A stretch of DNA of 32,015 nt from Nitrospirota bacterium. Its GTDB lineage: Bacteria > Nitrospirota > Thermodesulfovibrionia > UBA6902. Positions 8,281 through 18,109 of the stretch are shown piece after piece. Position numbers and translations under genes: made by a program. The stretch lies in the NCBI GenBank assembly GCA_016222905.1, contig JACRPZ010000008.1, positions 1 through 32,015 of the forward strand. Reading direction: 5' to 3'. A model generated the notes under the pieces. The model was not told the origin of the DNA. It ran no database searches and saw nothing but the letters and a program-made list of their open reading frames with translations. The stretch's first letter is position 1, and each line of letters begins with the position of its first letter.

Positions 8281-9054
8281 TTAAAACAGCCACGCTGACA
8301 GAAAGTAATCGGATATAAGTATGGTCATTGATGATATAACCACAGCTCCGGTTGTTGCACGTCCAACGCCCTCAGCCCCGCCTTTTGCGTAAAAACCTTT
8401 ATAGCAGCTTATAAGTGTGAACGCGGCTCCAAAAAAGGCCGCCTTTATAAGTCCATTGTAGATATCCTCCACCTCCAGAAAATCCCAAGTAGCCTTCATA
8501 TATGACGTAGAACTTGTGCCAAGCAGCACAACAGTCACAAAATAACCTCCTATTATTCCTACAATATCGCTTATCACGGCAAGGGCTGGAAGCATGATGA
8601 TCCCCGATAAAAATCTCGGCACAACAAGATACTTTACCGGATTTGTGGCGAGCGTCTCCAGCGCGTCGATCTGCTCTGTAACTCTCATTGTCGCTATCTC
8701 TGCGGCCATGGAAGCGCCTGCGCGCCCGGTAACTATGAGGGCGGCAAGCACGGGACCAAGCTCTCTCGTCATTGAAAGGGCGACAACAGAACCCACAAGT
8801 CCCTCGGCTCCGAACCGTTTGAAGCCTGTATAGCTCTGAAGCGCCAGGACCATGCCTGTAAAGACCGCTGTAATGAGAACAACCGGCAGGGAGTTGACGC
8901 CGATCTCAAGCATCTGTTTTGCGATATTCCTCAGCTCAAAAGGCCGTCTTGCAATCCATTTAAAGACAGAACCCTGAAGCAGAATGATCCTTCCTGTCTC
9001 CTCCAGAGGGCCTTTAATAGCCGTCCCGATAAATTCAATCAGTTTAATGAACAT
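8281..9054 (-). CDS. mlaE: Mla/MCE ABC transporter permease
   Basis: A 257-residue MlaE-family (DUF140) inner-membrane permease with about five hydrophobic helices. Family hallmarks are visible: an N-terminal amphipathic stretch (RRPFELRNIAKQMLEIGVN), the TGMVLALQSY segment, MTRELGPVLAALIVTGRAGA and EIATMRVTEQIDALETLA. The last two form the conserved cytoplasmic region that couples to MlaF. It is the first gene of the mlaE-mlaF-mlaD unit and starts 85 bp downstream of rodA on the same strand. It may therefore be read from the rodA transcript or from its own promoter in that gap. No clear ribosome-binding site precedes the ATG. Confidence 0.93.
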   Translation of the reverse strand: MFIKLIEFIGTAIKGPLEETGRIILLQGSVFKWIARRPFELRNIAKQMLEIGVNSLPVVLITAVFTGMVLALQSYTGFKRFGAEGLVGSVVALSMTRELGPVLAALIVTGRAGASMAAEIATMRVTEQIDALETLATNPVKYLVVPRFLSGIIMLPALAVISDIVGIIGGYFVTVVLLGTSSTSYMKATWDFLEVEDIYNGLIKAAFFGAAFTLISCYKGFYAKGGAEGVGRATTGAVVISSMTILISDYFLSAWLF

Positions 9055-9139
9055 AAATGTTGATATTCCATGTTCTCTGCCACAAGGTGATTAATTAATG
9101 TTCGATTATACGATATTTTTATCTTTTCCGTTATCTACC

Positions 9140-10261
9140 TCAATACGACAAAAAAGACCTCCGCATCCTTATGCTCTCAATAAAACCGAGAGAGATAAAG
9201 TTTGAGATCAGGGCTGTCCCTCCGTAACTCATCAACGGCAGTGGTACGCCTACAACAGGCGCCATTCCGAGGGTCATCCCGATATTTATAACAAAATAAA
9301 AAGTGAACATTGATGTTATCCCGACGGCAAGATAGCATCCCGCCTTATCGCTTGCGACCCTTGCCGTATGAAATCCCCTTATGATAATGAATAAATAAAG
9401 CAAGAAAAGGAATACGCTTCCCATGAATCCCCACTCTTCGGCAAAGATCGCGAAGATAAAATCCGTATGCCTTTCCGGCAGAAATCTTAACGGCCCCTGA
9501 GTCCCTTTCTGAAAGCCCTTGCCTGAAAATCCGCCGGAACCGATAGTGACCTTTGACTGAATTATATGATAGCCGATTCCGCGCGGATCAACTGAAGGGT
9601 CAATAAAAGCTACTATCCTGTACTTCTGATATCCTTTCAGGCTCTGGAACATTATATTGCCGATAAAGGGCACGGATATTATCCCGATAATTACTACCAA
9701 CGCAATTATCTTCTTCCTTATACCAAATATCATAACCATTGAGATGAATATAAATATGAGCATGAGGGCTGTCCCAAGATCAGGCTGCATTATTATGAAT
9801 GCGACGGGAAAGAGCAAAAAAATAGCAGTGATCTTTGTCAGTTTGCGCAAGTCAAGTTCGCTTTCCTGTTCCATCTCGGAAAGATAGCGTGAAATTGCGA
9901 GAATGAAGAAGATTTTGAAGAATTCCGAGGGCTGAAACGAGAAATACCCGATGGATATCCATCTCTGGGCTCCCATTCCTATCCTTCCAGCAACTAGCAC
10001 AATAATAAGAAGGGCTACGCCGATGCCGAAAAAAATATAAGCTAATTGCAGAGGCCGCCTGTAATCCAGACTTGCCACAAAAAAGAGGGCTAACAGGCTC
10101 AAGCCTATCCAGGTCAGCTGCTTCAGATAAAAGGTCTGCTGTTCAGCATCAAGTACCGGCCTTGTTGCGCTGTAAATCGTCATTACCCCTATCAATGATA
10201 TGACAAGCGCAACAAACAGGAGCCCAAGGTCAAAATTCTTTAAAAGCCTTCGATCTAACAT
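9140..10261 (-). CDS. rodA: Rod-shape glycosyltransferase RodA (SEDS family)
   Basis: A 373-residue SEDS-family peptidoglycan glycosyltransferase with about ten membrane helices. It polymerises lipid II during lateral wall growth together with the PBP2 encoded directly upstream. Conserved segments are visible: QPSEFFKIFFILAISRYL, IIMQPDLGTALMLIFIF, the long periplasmic loop with GIGYHIIQSKVTIGSGG and FLPERHTDFIFAIFAEEWGF, and the C-terminal VGVPLPLMSYGGTALISNF. The start codon is one base after the PBP2 stop, which fits obligate co-expression. Adjacency to mreBCD and PBP2 makes it RodA (MrdB) rather than FtsW. Confidence 0.95.
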   Translation of the reverse strand: MLDRRLLKNFDLGLLFVALVISLIGVMTIYSATRPVLDAEQQTFYLKQLTWIGLSLLALFFVASLDYRRPLQLAYIFFGIGVALLIIVLVAGRIGMGAQRWISIGYFSFQPSEFFKIFFILAISRYLSEMEQESELDLRKLTKITAIFLLFPVAFIIMQPDLGTALMLIFIFISMVMIFGIRKKIIALVVIIGIISVPFIGNIMFQSLKGYQKYRIVAFIDPSVDPRGIGYHIIQSKVTIGSGGFSGKGFQKGTQGPLRFLPERHTDFIFAIFAEEWGFMGSVFLFLLYLFIIIRGFHTARVASDKAGCYLAVGITSMFTFYFVINIGMTLGMAPVVGVPLPLMSYGGTALISNFISLGFIESIRMRRSFLSY

Positions 10262-10262
10262 T

Positions 10263-12059
10263 TTATGTCCCGGCGTCAGGTGTTTGGGCTTCCGGCTCTT
10301 CGTCCTCGCACTCGGCCTTCCCCAATTTGCAATTAAAATATTTTTCTATAACATTCTTGGCTATAGGCGCTGCGGCAGAGCCTCCATGTCCTCCGTGTTC
10401 AACAAAAACCGCTACCGCTATTTCAGGATTATCCACAGGGGCAAATGCAACAAACCATGCATGGTCCCTGTATTCTTCCGGGTTAGCGCTTCTCTTTTCA
10501 GGCATTGCTATTACCTGAGAGGTGCCTGTCTTGCCGCCTATGCTGACAAGTTTCGAACGCGCCCTTCCGCCCGTCCCCTCTGTAACAACACCGGCAAGCG
10601 CCCTTTTTAATAAATAGATATTCTCGGCACTCAGGTTGAGCCTCTTCTCCGTATTATTCTCAAAAAAGAAGTCCTTTAATATATGCGGCCTGTAAAGTTT
10701 TCCTCCGTTAACTGCTGCCGTAACAAGCCTCGCCATCTGGATCGGGGTTGCTGTCACATATCCCTGTCCTATAACTGCGTTCAACGTCTCCCCTCTATAC
10801 CACTTCTCTTTCTTTGTTTTGAGCTTCCATTCGGTGGTGGGGACTGTGCCGGACCTCTCTCCTTCAAGTTCAATACCTGTAGGCTCTCCAAGTCCAAAAT
10901 CAAAGGCGTACCGCGCGAGTTTGTCAATAGATATCCTCTTGCCTATCTCATAGAAATAGACATCGCAGGAGCCTACAAGCCCCCTATAGAGATCAACGCC
11001 GCCTCCATGTCCGCCGTCTTTCCAGCACCTGAATCTCCTGCCGAAATTAATAGAGCCGCTGCAATTAAAACTAGTTGAATCCGTTATCACTCCCTCCTCC
11101 AGAGCTGCAATCGCGGAGACTATCTTGAAGGTTGAGCCAGGCGGATACTGACTCTGAATTGCCCTGTTAAGAAGCGGTTTTTGGGGATCATTCAGCAGCG
11201 CCTGCCAGTCTCTGTAATTTATGCCTTTTGCAAAGAGATTAGGATCAAAGGCAGGCGCGCTCGCAAGCGCAAGCACCTCGCCGGTATTGGCGTTGAGAAC
11301 AACTACCGCTCCTGTGCTTCCGAGGAGGTTCTTCTCAGCTTCCTGCTGAACATTCTTATCAATGGTAAGCCTGATATCCCTTCCCTTAACAGGGTCATTA
11401 ATACCCATATCCTTAATGACTCTGCCGACAGCGTCAACCTCGATTATCTTCTTGGCAGCCGTGCCCCTTAATAAAGTGTCATAATTCTTCTCTGTTCCCC
11501 ACTGGCCAACAAACGCCTCTCTGGGGACATCGTCGTACTCAGGCGAACTCGCCTGCGCAAGCGTGAGACGTCCGAGATATCCTATGACATGCCCGGCAAG
11601 CTGTCCGTATATGTAATCCCTGCTGACCGTCACATCAACCTGAAGACCGGGGAAATCAATCCTTCGAGCCTCAGCCATAGCAACGTCTTTGAAAGTAGCG
11701 TTCTGCTTCAGCCTGACCGGCTCAAGCGAGCCCTTGCCGCCCTTCTTTATCCTCGCCATTACATCCTCAGGCTCAAGCCCTATGAGCCTTCCAAGGGACG
11801 CGAGGCTCTCATGGTCTTTCGGCAAGTTCTCCCTATCAAATGATATATCGAAGGACTGGATATTTCTTACAAGAGGGAGGTTATTCCTGTCGTATATTAT
11901 CCCTCTTGGAGCGGGGGTCTCCACCACTCTCAGCCTGTTGCTTTCAGCGAGCTTTCTGTACTTCTCGCCTTTAATTACCTGGAGGTCCCAAAGTCTTACA
12001 AGAAAAGCGCAGAAAATAGCGATTACAATATAAATGCTGATGACGATCCTTCTATCCAT
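10263..12059 (-). CDS. mrdA: Penicillin-binding protein 2 (elongasome transpeptidase)
   Basis: A 598-residue class B penicillin-binding protein that crosslinks peptidoglycan in the elongasome. One N-terminal membrane anchor (about residues 5-22) precedes the pedestal domain (RLRVVETPAPRGIIYDRN) and a transpeptidase domain. The active-site serine lies in PPGSTFKIVS (Ser309 to Lys312), the second motif is SCD at 364-366, and the third is GKTGTSQ with Lys510-Thr511-Gly512. The GEVLALAS and YPPGSTFK context and the partner rodA identify PBP2 rather than PBP3. The protein ends in an acidic, low-complexity tail (EDEEPEAQTPDAGT). The gene sits between mreD and rodA in the usual order. Confidence 0.95.
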   Translation of the reverse strand: MDRRIVISIYIVIAIFCAFLVRLWDLQVIKGEKYRKLAESNRLRVVETPAPRGIIYDRNNLPLVRNIQSFDISFDRENLPKDHESLASLGRLIGLEPEDVMARIKKGGKGSLEPVRLKQNATFKDVAMAEARRIDFPGLQVDVTVSRDYIYGQLAGHVIGYLGRLTLAQASSPEYDDVPREAFVGQWGTEKNYDTLLRGTAAKKIIEVDAVGRVIKDMGINDPVKGRDIRLTIDKNVQQEAEKNLLGSTGAVVVLNANTGEVLALASAPAFDPNLFAKGINYRDWQALLNDPQKPLLNRAIQSQYPPGSTFKIVSAIAALEEGVITDSTSFNCSGSINFGRRFRCWKDGGHGGGVDLYRGLVGSCDVYFYEIGKRISIDKLARYAFDFGLGEPTGIELEGERSGTVPTTEWKLKTKKEKWYRGETLNAVIGQGYVTATPIQMARLVTAAVNGGKLYRPHILKDFFFENNTEKRLNLSAENIYLLKRALAGVVTEGTGGRARSKLVSIGGKTGTSQVIAMPEKRSANPEEYRDHAWFVAFAPVDNPEIAVAVFVEHGGHGGSAAAPIAKNVIEKYFNCKLGKAECEDEEPEAQTPDAGT

Positions 12060-12095
12060 ATCAACCGGTCCGGATAAACGGCGGCTATTGACAGC

Positions 12096-12587
12096 CTAAC
12101 GCATTGCTCCTCTAAGTTTAAATTTTTTGCCTTCATCTCCACGATTAAATATAGGGTACATTAAAAGGCTGAAGGCCGATGTATAAAAAATCTGAAAGAT
12201 CAATGCCTCTAAAGGGGTGTTGTTAATCGGAAGTTCCGAGAATATCTCAAAACATATACGGACAACAAATATATCAAGCAACGATAAAATAATTATCACT
12301 ATGGTGTTTAAGACTATATTCCAGTAAAAAACCTTCTCTCTTATAACTCCTACGAGAAGACCCGCCATAGATTTGCTGAAGATATTCGGGCCGAGGATAA
12401 AGCCGCTTAAAGAGTCAATAAGAAAACCTGTTAATGCCCCGTAAGCCATCCCTTTGTTCTGTCCATGCCTTAAGGAGTAACAACATACCAATACGAGCAC
12501 AAAATCGGGTCTTATGCCTTTGAAAAGAGTCGCCTGAAGAGAGAGACCTAACGGCGCGAGAAAGAGGTAGAGTATAAAGTCCTTCAT
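12096..12587 (-). CDS. mreD: Rod shape-determining protein MreD
   Basis: A 163-residue hydrophobic inner-membrane protein with about five helices, of normal MreD size and in the normal place. Recognisable segments are IRPDFVLVLVCCYSLRHGQN followed by GALTGFLIDSLSGFILGPN, the typical MreD pattern of a charged pair then a glycine-rich helix. It links MreC and the cytoplasmic MreB to the elongation machinery. The start overlaps the end of mreC by 4 nt, so translation is coupled. Confidence 0.9.
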   Translation of the reverse strand: MKDFILYLFLAPLGLSLQATLFKGIRPDFVLVLVCCYSLRHGQNKGMAYGALTGFLIDSLSGFILGPNIFSKSMAGLLVGVIREKVFYWNIVLNTIVIIILSLLDIFVVRICFEIFSELPINNTPLEALIFQIFYTSAFSLLMYPIFNRGDEGKKFKLRGAMR

Positions 12588-13363
12588 CGCCTGAGTATTA
12601 CAACCTCCTCAACAGCGTTAAGATCCTGCGCCGGCTTAACCTCTACATCCCAAAAGAACTCACCGCTCTTCTTTTTTATGCCGGTTATGTAACCGACTAA
12701 GAGCCCTTCAGGATATATTCCGTCAAGCCCTGACGTTACAACAGGCAGCCCTATCTCAATCTCAGCATCCTGCGGTATATACTTCAGATAGCAGTTTCTG
12801 ATGCCTCGTCCCTCGAGAATGCCGTCTATGCCAAAAGGTTGTATCTTTACTGCAGCGGCTGAATTGACATCAGTCAGAAGAATGATGCTTGCCTTACCGC
12901 CTAAGACCCTATAGACCCTGCCGACAACGCCGGCGTAAGTAACCGCCGCCATATCTTTTGATATCCCGTCTGTCAGTCCCTTGTTTATCCATAGCATCTG
13001 AAACCAGTTGGTAGGGTCCCTTGCAAAGACCTCGGCAGCAGTTACAGTGTCAGTCCTTTCAGACTTCAGATCGAGGAGCGCTCTCAGTCTGCTGTTTTCA
13101 GACTCAATCGCCGAGTACTTGCTTGCCTCACTTGAAAGTCTGCGCGCCTTATCCAGAAGTCGCCTGTTTTCGTCCTCTTTGCCGATGCCGAGAATGTTCT
13201 TAACGCCATTGATGACAGCTGAATCAGCCTGCATGATTAAACTAAGCGGGTAAACAGCAAGGTTTGAAAAGCGGCTCTCCCCTTTTAAACTCTGGTAAGT
13301 CAGCAACGCAAAAACAAGAAGAATGAGGACAATTATAATAAGGGGTCTCTTCTTAAAGAGCAT
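12584..13363 (-). CDS. mreC: Rod shape-determining protein MreC
   Basis: A 259-residue bitopic protein. It has a short cytoplasmic tail, one membrane helix (about residues 8-23: IIIVLILLVFALLTYQ), a coiled coil rich in Arg/Ser/Glu (about 68-95) and a periplasmic beta-rich core. Core motifs typical of MreC include VFARDPTNWFQMLWINKG, VTYAGVVGRVYRV and LTDVNSAAAVKIQ. MreC forms filaments that activate PBP2. The gene follows mreB by 29 bp and overlaps mreD by 4 nt. Its length and domain order are normal. Confidence 0.94.
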   Translation of the reverse strand: MLFKKRPLIIIVLILLVFALLTYQSLKGESRFSNLAVYPLSLIMQADSAVINGVKNILGIGKEDENRRLLDKARRLSSEASKYSAIESENSRLRALLDLKSERTDTVTAAEVFARDPTNWFQMLWINKGLTDGISKDMAAVTYAGVVGRVYRVLGGKASIILLTDVNSAAAVKIQPFGIDGILEGRGIRNCYLKYIPQDAEIEIGLPVVTSGLDGIYPEGLLVGYITGIKKKSGEFFWDVEVKPAQDLNAVEEVVILRR

Positions 13364-13392
13364 CTATTTTTATAACAGCCGGGTCAGACTTA

Positions 13393-14409
<1,017 letters not shown>

Positions 14410-14465
14410 CTATCCCTCCCTAAATTAATTCACAAAATGTATCTAAGAAAATGCAGATTTCCGGA

Positions 14466-14918
14466 TTAAGCGTCAACAACTATGGTTTTGGCGATCTCAT
14501 CGCCGAATCTCATGCCCTTCTCATTTCCGATAATAATAAGCCCTTCCAGAGACATAATTAAAATTGCAACAATAGCCGAGAGCACCCAGCCCAAAAATGG
14601 GATAACCCTTAAGACGCCGTAAAGCAGAAATCCAACAGCAAGAGGGGCATTTCTGATAATTGATTCTTTATAGCTGCAGACAGCAGATGTATCAAGGATA
14701 AAAACTTTCAGCCCTATAATTTTCTTGCCTATGCTCCTGCCTTCAAATAACCCGTCCGCAATAAGAATGTATAAAAGGCCGGCAAAATAACCCGCTACAG
14801 GTATTACCTCAAGCAGGGCGCCTGCAATCAAAAGATCAATGCTCCTGGCGATTATTCTATTCAGAACCTTTGCTTTTACAATCGTCTTCTGCGCATTAAT
14901 TGTCTCTGATGAATTCAT
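14466..14918 (-). CDS. RDD-family membrane protein
   Basis: A 150-residue membrane protein of the RDD family. RIIARSIDLLIAGALLEVIP carries the Arg and Asp that define the family, followed by GRSIGKKIIGLKVF. It has about three hydrophobic helices and no enzyme motif. RDD proteins are poorly characterised; some have been linked to ion exchange. I chose ATG at 14918, preceded by GGATTGAACTTGAG; an in-frame TTG at 14942 would add eight residues but has no ribosome-binding site. The 150-bp gap upstream (14919-15068) shows only a short AGCAATTGCT palindrome at 15024-15033 and no convincing promoter or terminator. Its position just before mreB may be incidental. Confidence 0.8.
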   Translation of the reverse strand: MNSSETINAQKTIVKAKVLNRIIARSIDLLIAGALLEVIPVAGYFAGLLYILIADGLFEGRSIGKKIIGLKVFILDTSAVCSYKESIIRNAPLAVGFLLYGVLRVIPFLGWVLSAIVAILIMSLEGLIIIGNEKGMRFGDEIAKTIVVDA

Positions 14919-15068
14919 CTCAAGTTCAATCCATAGTACCAAAAAGGGACTTTTATTTCAAGGATGTTACTTTCAATAACCTCTTAATATTTAAGAATTT
15001 TAAGACTAAAAACCAGATGAACAAGCAATTGCTGATTTACTTAGCGGCTCAAATATAACGAACTGAAA

Positions 15069-16103
15069 TTAAGGCAGATTAACAGGAAATCCTTTTCCTT
15101 CTTTATAAAACCTCAGCAGTTTTTCAGCATATCTTCTCTCAACCTCAAATCCATAATCACCGGCAAGCTTCAGCGATCTTTCAAACGCCCTCTTGGCCGT
15201 GCCTTTATTGCCGTTCAGATAATCCAGTTCCCCTATTCCGAGAATACAGTAAATCTTCCCTCTCGGATCTCGTGTCTGCTCAAAAAAATCATATGCTTCT
15301 TTGAAGCTCTTGGCAGCATCCTTATATTTGCCCAGCATTTTATGCGAAGTGCCTATGCTCCAGAGAGTGTACGCATAACTGACCTTGTCGCCGATCTGCT
15401 TGTACAAGACCTCCGCCTTCTTGAAGTAACTCAACGCGTTTCTATAATCCCCGTTCATACGGCAGACATTGCCGAGGCCGCAATAGGAATACGCGAGTCC
15501 GAAGCGGTCCTTTAATTTTTGAAAACTTTTATTAGCCAACGTATAATACTTCTTCGAATCACCGAACCTTTCCGCTATCCTCGAACTGCCTCCAAGCCCG
15601 CAGTATGAATATGCGATGCCTGACTTGTCTTTAAGCGTCCTGAACATTTTAAGCGCAGCGTGTAAATCCGTCAGCGCCCTCTTTATATCTCCTTTTATCC
15701 TGTAAGTTCCCCCTCGCGCCCATGTTGAGAAGGCTTCGCCTCTCTTGTCGCGGAGGGTCTTGTAAGATTTATTTGCTTTACTTATGAGCTGCAGAGCATC
15801 CTTCCAGTTGCCTAAAGCCCTCAGAGAAAGACCGAGTCCTACAAGCGCATCAGCAGCAGAAGATATATCAGAAAGAATATCGGCAAGCTCCAGCCCTTCC
15901 TCGTAATATTTTTTTGCATTTATGAATTCACCCTTTGCCCTGAATGTATCGGCAAGAGAAATTATGCAATCAAGTGTGCCGTCAATATCCGATTCTTTTT
16001 TGAAAAGCGCGAGAGCTTTTTGATACAATTCAATCGCCTTTACATATTCAGCGGATTTCCGATGCTTCTCGGCTTTGTTAAATAAATCCCTGCTCATTTG
16101 CAT
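15069..16103 (-). CDS. Tetratricopeptide-repeat protein
   Basis: A 344-residue soluble protein built almost wholly from about eight 40-residue TPR units of the kinesin-light-chain/LGN type. Successive units read AIELYQKALALFKKES, AKKYYEEGLELADILS, ALQLISKANKSYKTLR, ALTDLHAALKMFRTLK, SKKYYTLANKSFQKLK, ALSYFKKAEVLYKQIG and AAKSFKEAYDFFEQTR. The near-identical repeats SGIAYSYCGLGG and FGLAYSYCGLGN show recent internal duplication. There is no signal peptide or membrane helix, so it is a cytoplasmic scaffold with unknown partner. It overlaps the end of rpe: an ATG at 16103 has AAGGG close upstream, while the ATG at 16097 forms an ATGA overlap with the rpe stop. Either may be the true start. Confidence 0.85.
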   Translation of the reverse strand: MQMSRDLFNKAEKHRKSAEYVKAIELYQKALALFKKESDIDGTLDCIISLADTFRAKGEFINAKKYYEEGLELADILSDISSAADALVGLGLSLRALGNWKDALQLISKANKSYKTLRDKRGEAFSTWARGGTYRIKGDIKRALTDLHAALKMFRTLKDKSGIAYSYCGLGGSSRIAERFGDSKKYYTLANKSFQKLKDRFGLAYSYCGLGNVCRMNGDYRNALSYFKKAEVLYKQIGDKVSYAYTLWSIGTSHKMLGKYKDAAKSFKEAYDFFEQTRDPRGKIYCILGIGELDYLNGNKGTAKRAFERSLKLAGDYGFEVERRYAEKLLRFYKEGKGFPVNLP

Positions 16104-16747
16104 CTTTCCCTTACAATCCTCACTGTCTCAGCGTAATCCTTTGAATTATAAAACGCGTTTCCCATTACTACAATATCCGCGCCTGCTTTGTTGATTTCAG
16201 CAACATTATCAATGGTCACACCGCCGTCAATCTCTATTTCAGCTTTAAATTTATTCTCAACAATTATTTTTTTGAGATCTTTTATCTTCTGAAGAACCTC
16301 AGGGATAAATTTCTGTCCGCCGAAACCAGGGTTAACAGACATCAAAAGCAGCATATCAACGATGGGGAGAATGAACTCAATGCTGCTTAGATGGGTTGCC
16401 GGGTTAATTGAGACAGCAGACCTCACTCCGCACTCTTTTATAATCTGAATGCTCCTGTGTAGATGCACGCTTGCCTCTGCATGAACCGTGATAATATCCG
16501 CTCCGCTATCTGCAAATTCTTTTATGTATCTGTCAGGCGACTCGATCATGAGATGCACGTCAAGCGGTATCGTTGCAACTTTTTTTACTGCCTTTACTAC
16601 AAGCGGTCCGATTGTGATATTCGGGACAAAGTGCCCGTCCATTACATCAACGTGGATAAAATCTGCCCCGGCCTTTGCCGCTGCCTTAATCTCTTCACCA
16701 AGCCTTGAAAAATCTGCCGACAAAATAGAAGGCGCTATCTTTACCAT
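16094..16747 (-). CDS. rpe: Ribulose-phosphate 3-epimerase
   Basis: A 217-residue TIM-barrel enzyme of full length that interconverts D-ribulose 5-phosphate and D-xylulose 5-phosphate in the pentose phosphate pathway. Signature segments are APSILSADFSRLGEEI, HVDVMDGHFVPNITIGP (metal ligand His32, catalytic Asp34), DVHLMI (His65), VNPGFGGQKF and IEIDGGV (Asp174, the second catalytic acid). In Geobacter-type genomes rpe also follows a PASTA gene in the def-fmt cluster. Here a 95-bp palindrome separates it from the PASTA gene, so part of its expression may be set there. Confidence 0.96.
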   Translation of the reverse strand: MVKIAPSILSADFSRLGEEIKAAAKAGADFIHVDVMDGHFVPNITIGPLVVKAVKKVATIPLDVHLMIESPDRYIKEFADSGADIITVHAEASVHLHRSIQIIKECGVRSAVSINPATHLSSIEFILPIVDMLLLMSVNPGFGGQKFIPEVLQKIKDLKKIIVENKFKAEIEIDGGVTIDNVAEINKAGADIVVMGNAFYNSKDYAETVRIVRERCK

Positions 16748-16766
16748 ATTATCCCCTTAACTAAAA

Positions 16767-16878
16767 TAGATTTAAGATAATGCAGATGTTGTGAAACAAA
16801 ATTGTTTTTCGATACCTTATTATAAATAATAAATCATCGAGTTAAACAATTTTCTGAGCAATGTCTGCATTAGATTTA
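16767..16878. repeat. 95-bp imperfect palindrome flanked by TAGATTTA repeats
   Basis: In the 140-bp gap between rpe and the PASTA gene, two arms of about 47 bases (16778-16824 and 16826-16872) are imperfect reverse complements. The outer TAATGCAGA pairs perfectly with TCTGCATTA. Further in, AAAATTGTTT pairs with AAACAATTTT, TCGAT with ATCGA, and the centre is TTATTATAAATAATAA. The octamer TAGATTTA occurs at both edges (16767-16774 and 16871-16878), as a target-site duplication would, although the right copy overlaps the outer arm by two bases. It could be a MITE-like insertion or a transcribed hairpin; no coding region is present. Confidence 0.6.
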
Positions 16879-16887
16879 TCATTGTTA

Positions 16888-17568
16888 TTAAAACCAGAGC
16901 CCCCAGCTCCGGCTTAAGGTAACCTCAACTGAATCGCCTCTGTTTATGACAGTCCCTGCCTCAGGCTTCTGAGACGTTACCCTGTTTCCCGTTTCCAGTT
17001 CAATAAGTGTAAGTCCAAGCAGACCTGCCAGCCCCCTGGCATCGTCTATCGACTTATTAACAAATGAAGGACAAATATAGGATACATTGTACATGCCCTT
17101 GCTTACAAGAAAATTCACTTCATTCCCGGCTGCGTTGCCCGGCAGAGGTCTCTGAGCAATTACCCTGCCCGCTTCAACTGTTTCAGAACTCACTCGTGTG
17201 ACCTTGCCTATCTTCATCCCCAGATTAATTAATGTCAGCTTTACTTCATCAAGAATTTGCCCTTCAAAGGAAGGCATTGAGACCTTCACCGCGCCGCTGC
17301 TGACAAAGACCCTTATTGCGGATCCTCGCTTTATCTCCTTGCCAGGCTTTGCATCCTGCCTTATAATCTGGCCTTCCGGAATAGCAGGATCATAATCCTC
17401 CCCTTCAACAATTAAAGATAATCTTTTATCCCTTAAAAGCCTCTCCGCCTCATTAACGCTTTTGCCGGCAAGTATCGGGACTTTCACCGGCCCGTAAAAA
17501 TCAACCGCCTTGTAAATAATGAGAGCAACTGCAATTAAGCCGATAATATATAAAAGTTTCTTAAACAT
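16888..17568 (-). CDS. Membrane-anchored three-PASTA-domain protein
   Basis: A 226-residue protein with one N-terminal membrane helix (about residues 4-22) and three tandem PASTA domains (about 27-92, 94-158 and 161-220). Each domain has the hallmark spacing: V/C-P or M-P, a helix such as VNEAERLLRD or IDDARGLAGL, then GxVIxQ-PxxG and a closing hydrophobic strand. PASTA domains bind muropeptide or uncrosslinked peptidoglycan in Ser/Thr kinases and some PBPs. There is no kinase or transpeptidase part here, so it is probably a wall-sensing or scaffold protein in the periplasm. ATG at 17568, 4 nt after the DUF116 stop, is preferred over an upstream in-frame start at 17595 that would add hydrophilic residues before the helix. 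Confidence 0.85.
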   Translation of the reverse strand: MFKKLLYIIGLIAVALIIYKAVDFYGPVKVPILAGKSVNEAERLLRDKRLSLIVEGEDYDPAIPEGQIIRQDAKPGKEIKRGSAIRVFVSSGAVKVSMPSFEGQILDEVKLTLINLGMKIGKVTRVSSETVEAGRVIAQRPLPGNAAGNEVNFLVSKGMYNVSYICPSFVNKSIDDARGLAGLLGLTLIELETGNRVTSQKPEAGTVINRGDSVEVTLSRSWGLWF

Positions 17569-17572
17569 AATT

Positions 17573-18109
17573 TTAGGCGGAACCCTTTCCTGCAAAAAAC
17601 TTTATCGCATCTTTCACCTTTTCAATATCAACGCTGGTGTTAAAACACGGGCCAAACGGTCTATCATTTGTCACGCCCAGCACAGGAAGAGGATACGTAT
17701 CAATTAAGCCGCCGATCAGATCACGCTCGCACGCAACCGCAACGATAGCGTCGGATTTCGTATCGTCCACTATCCTTCTTGCGATAGTCCCCCCTGTTGC
17801 AACAAAAAGAGGGAGATTTATTTCCTTTGCCAATTGCGTAAAATCCTTTATAATGCATTTGCCGCAGCCCTCACAGTTATAAACATTCCGAGTAATCCTT
17901 ATCTTGCAGTCGCTGTTCTGGATGCAGTGAGGAAGCAGAAGAAGCAGATTCTTCACCTTTGCCGGGCCTGAATTCAGGACAAGCCTGTTATTAACATTTA
18001 TCATGAACTTCTGGAGCCTCCACTTCTTTATCCTGAAGAGCCAGCCAAACCCAAAGGCAAACGGGCAGCAGACCTTCAGGAAGACCCCTCTAATTAAGTG
18101 GTTCATCAT
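17573..18109 (-). CDS. DUF116 family cysteine-rich protein
   Basis: A 178-residue protein of the DUF116 family, whose function is unknown. It has a hydrophobic, basic N-terminus (LIRGVFLKVCCPFAFGFGW) and a cysteine set likely to bind metal: LLPHCIQNSDC (Cys62, Cys68), YNCEGCGKC (Cys79, Cys82, Cys85), VAVACERDL (Cys127) and PFGPCFN (Cys155). The NCEGCGKC spacing resembles Fe-S ligands. ATG at 18109 is spaced 9 nt from GGGGA and overlaps the fmt 3' end by 20 nt; a TTG at 18112 is an alternative. In Geobacter-type genomes DUF116 lies between fmt and the rRNA methyltransferase gene rsmB (sun). That gene is missing here. Confidence 0.8.
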   Translation of the reverse strand: MMNHLIRGVFLKVCCPFAFGFGWLFRIKKWRLQKFMINVNNRLVLNSGPAKVKNLLLLLPHCIQNSDCKIRITRNVYNCEGCGKCIIKDFTQLAKEINLPLFVATGGTIARRIVDDTKSDAIVAVACERDLIGGLIDTYPLPVLGVTNDRPFGPCFNTSVDIEKVKDAIKFFAGKGSA

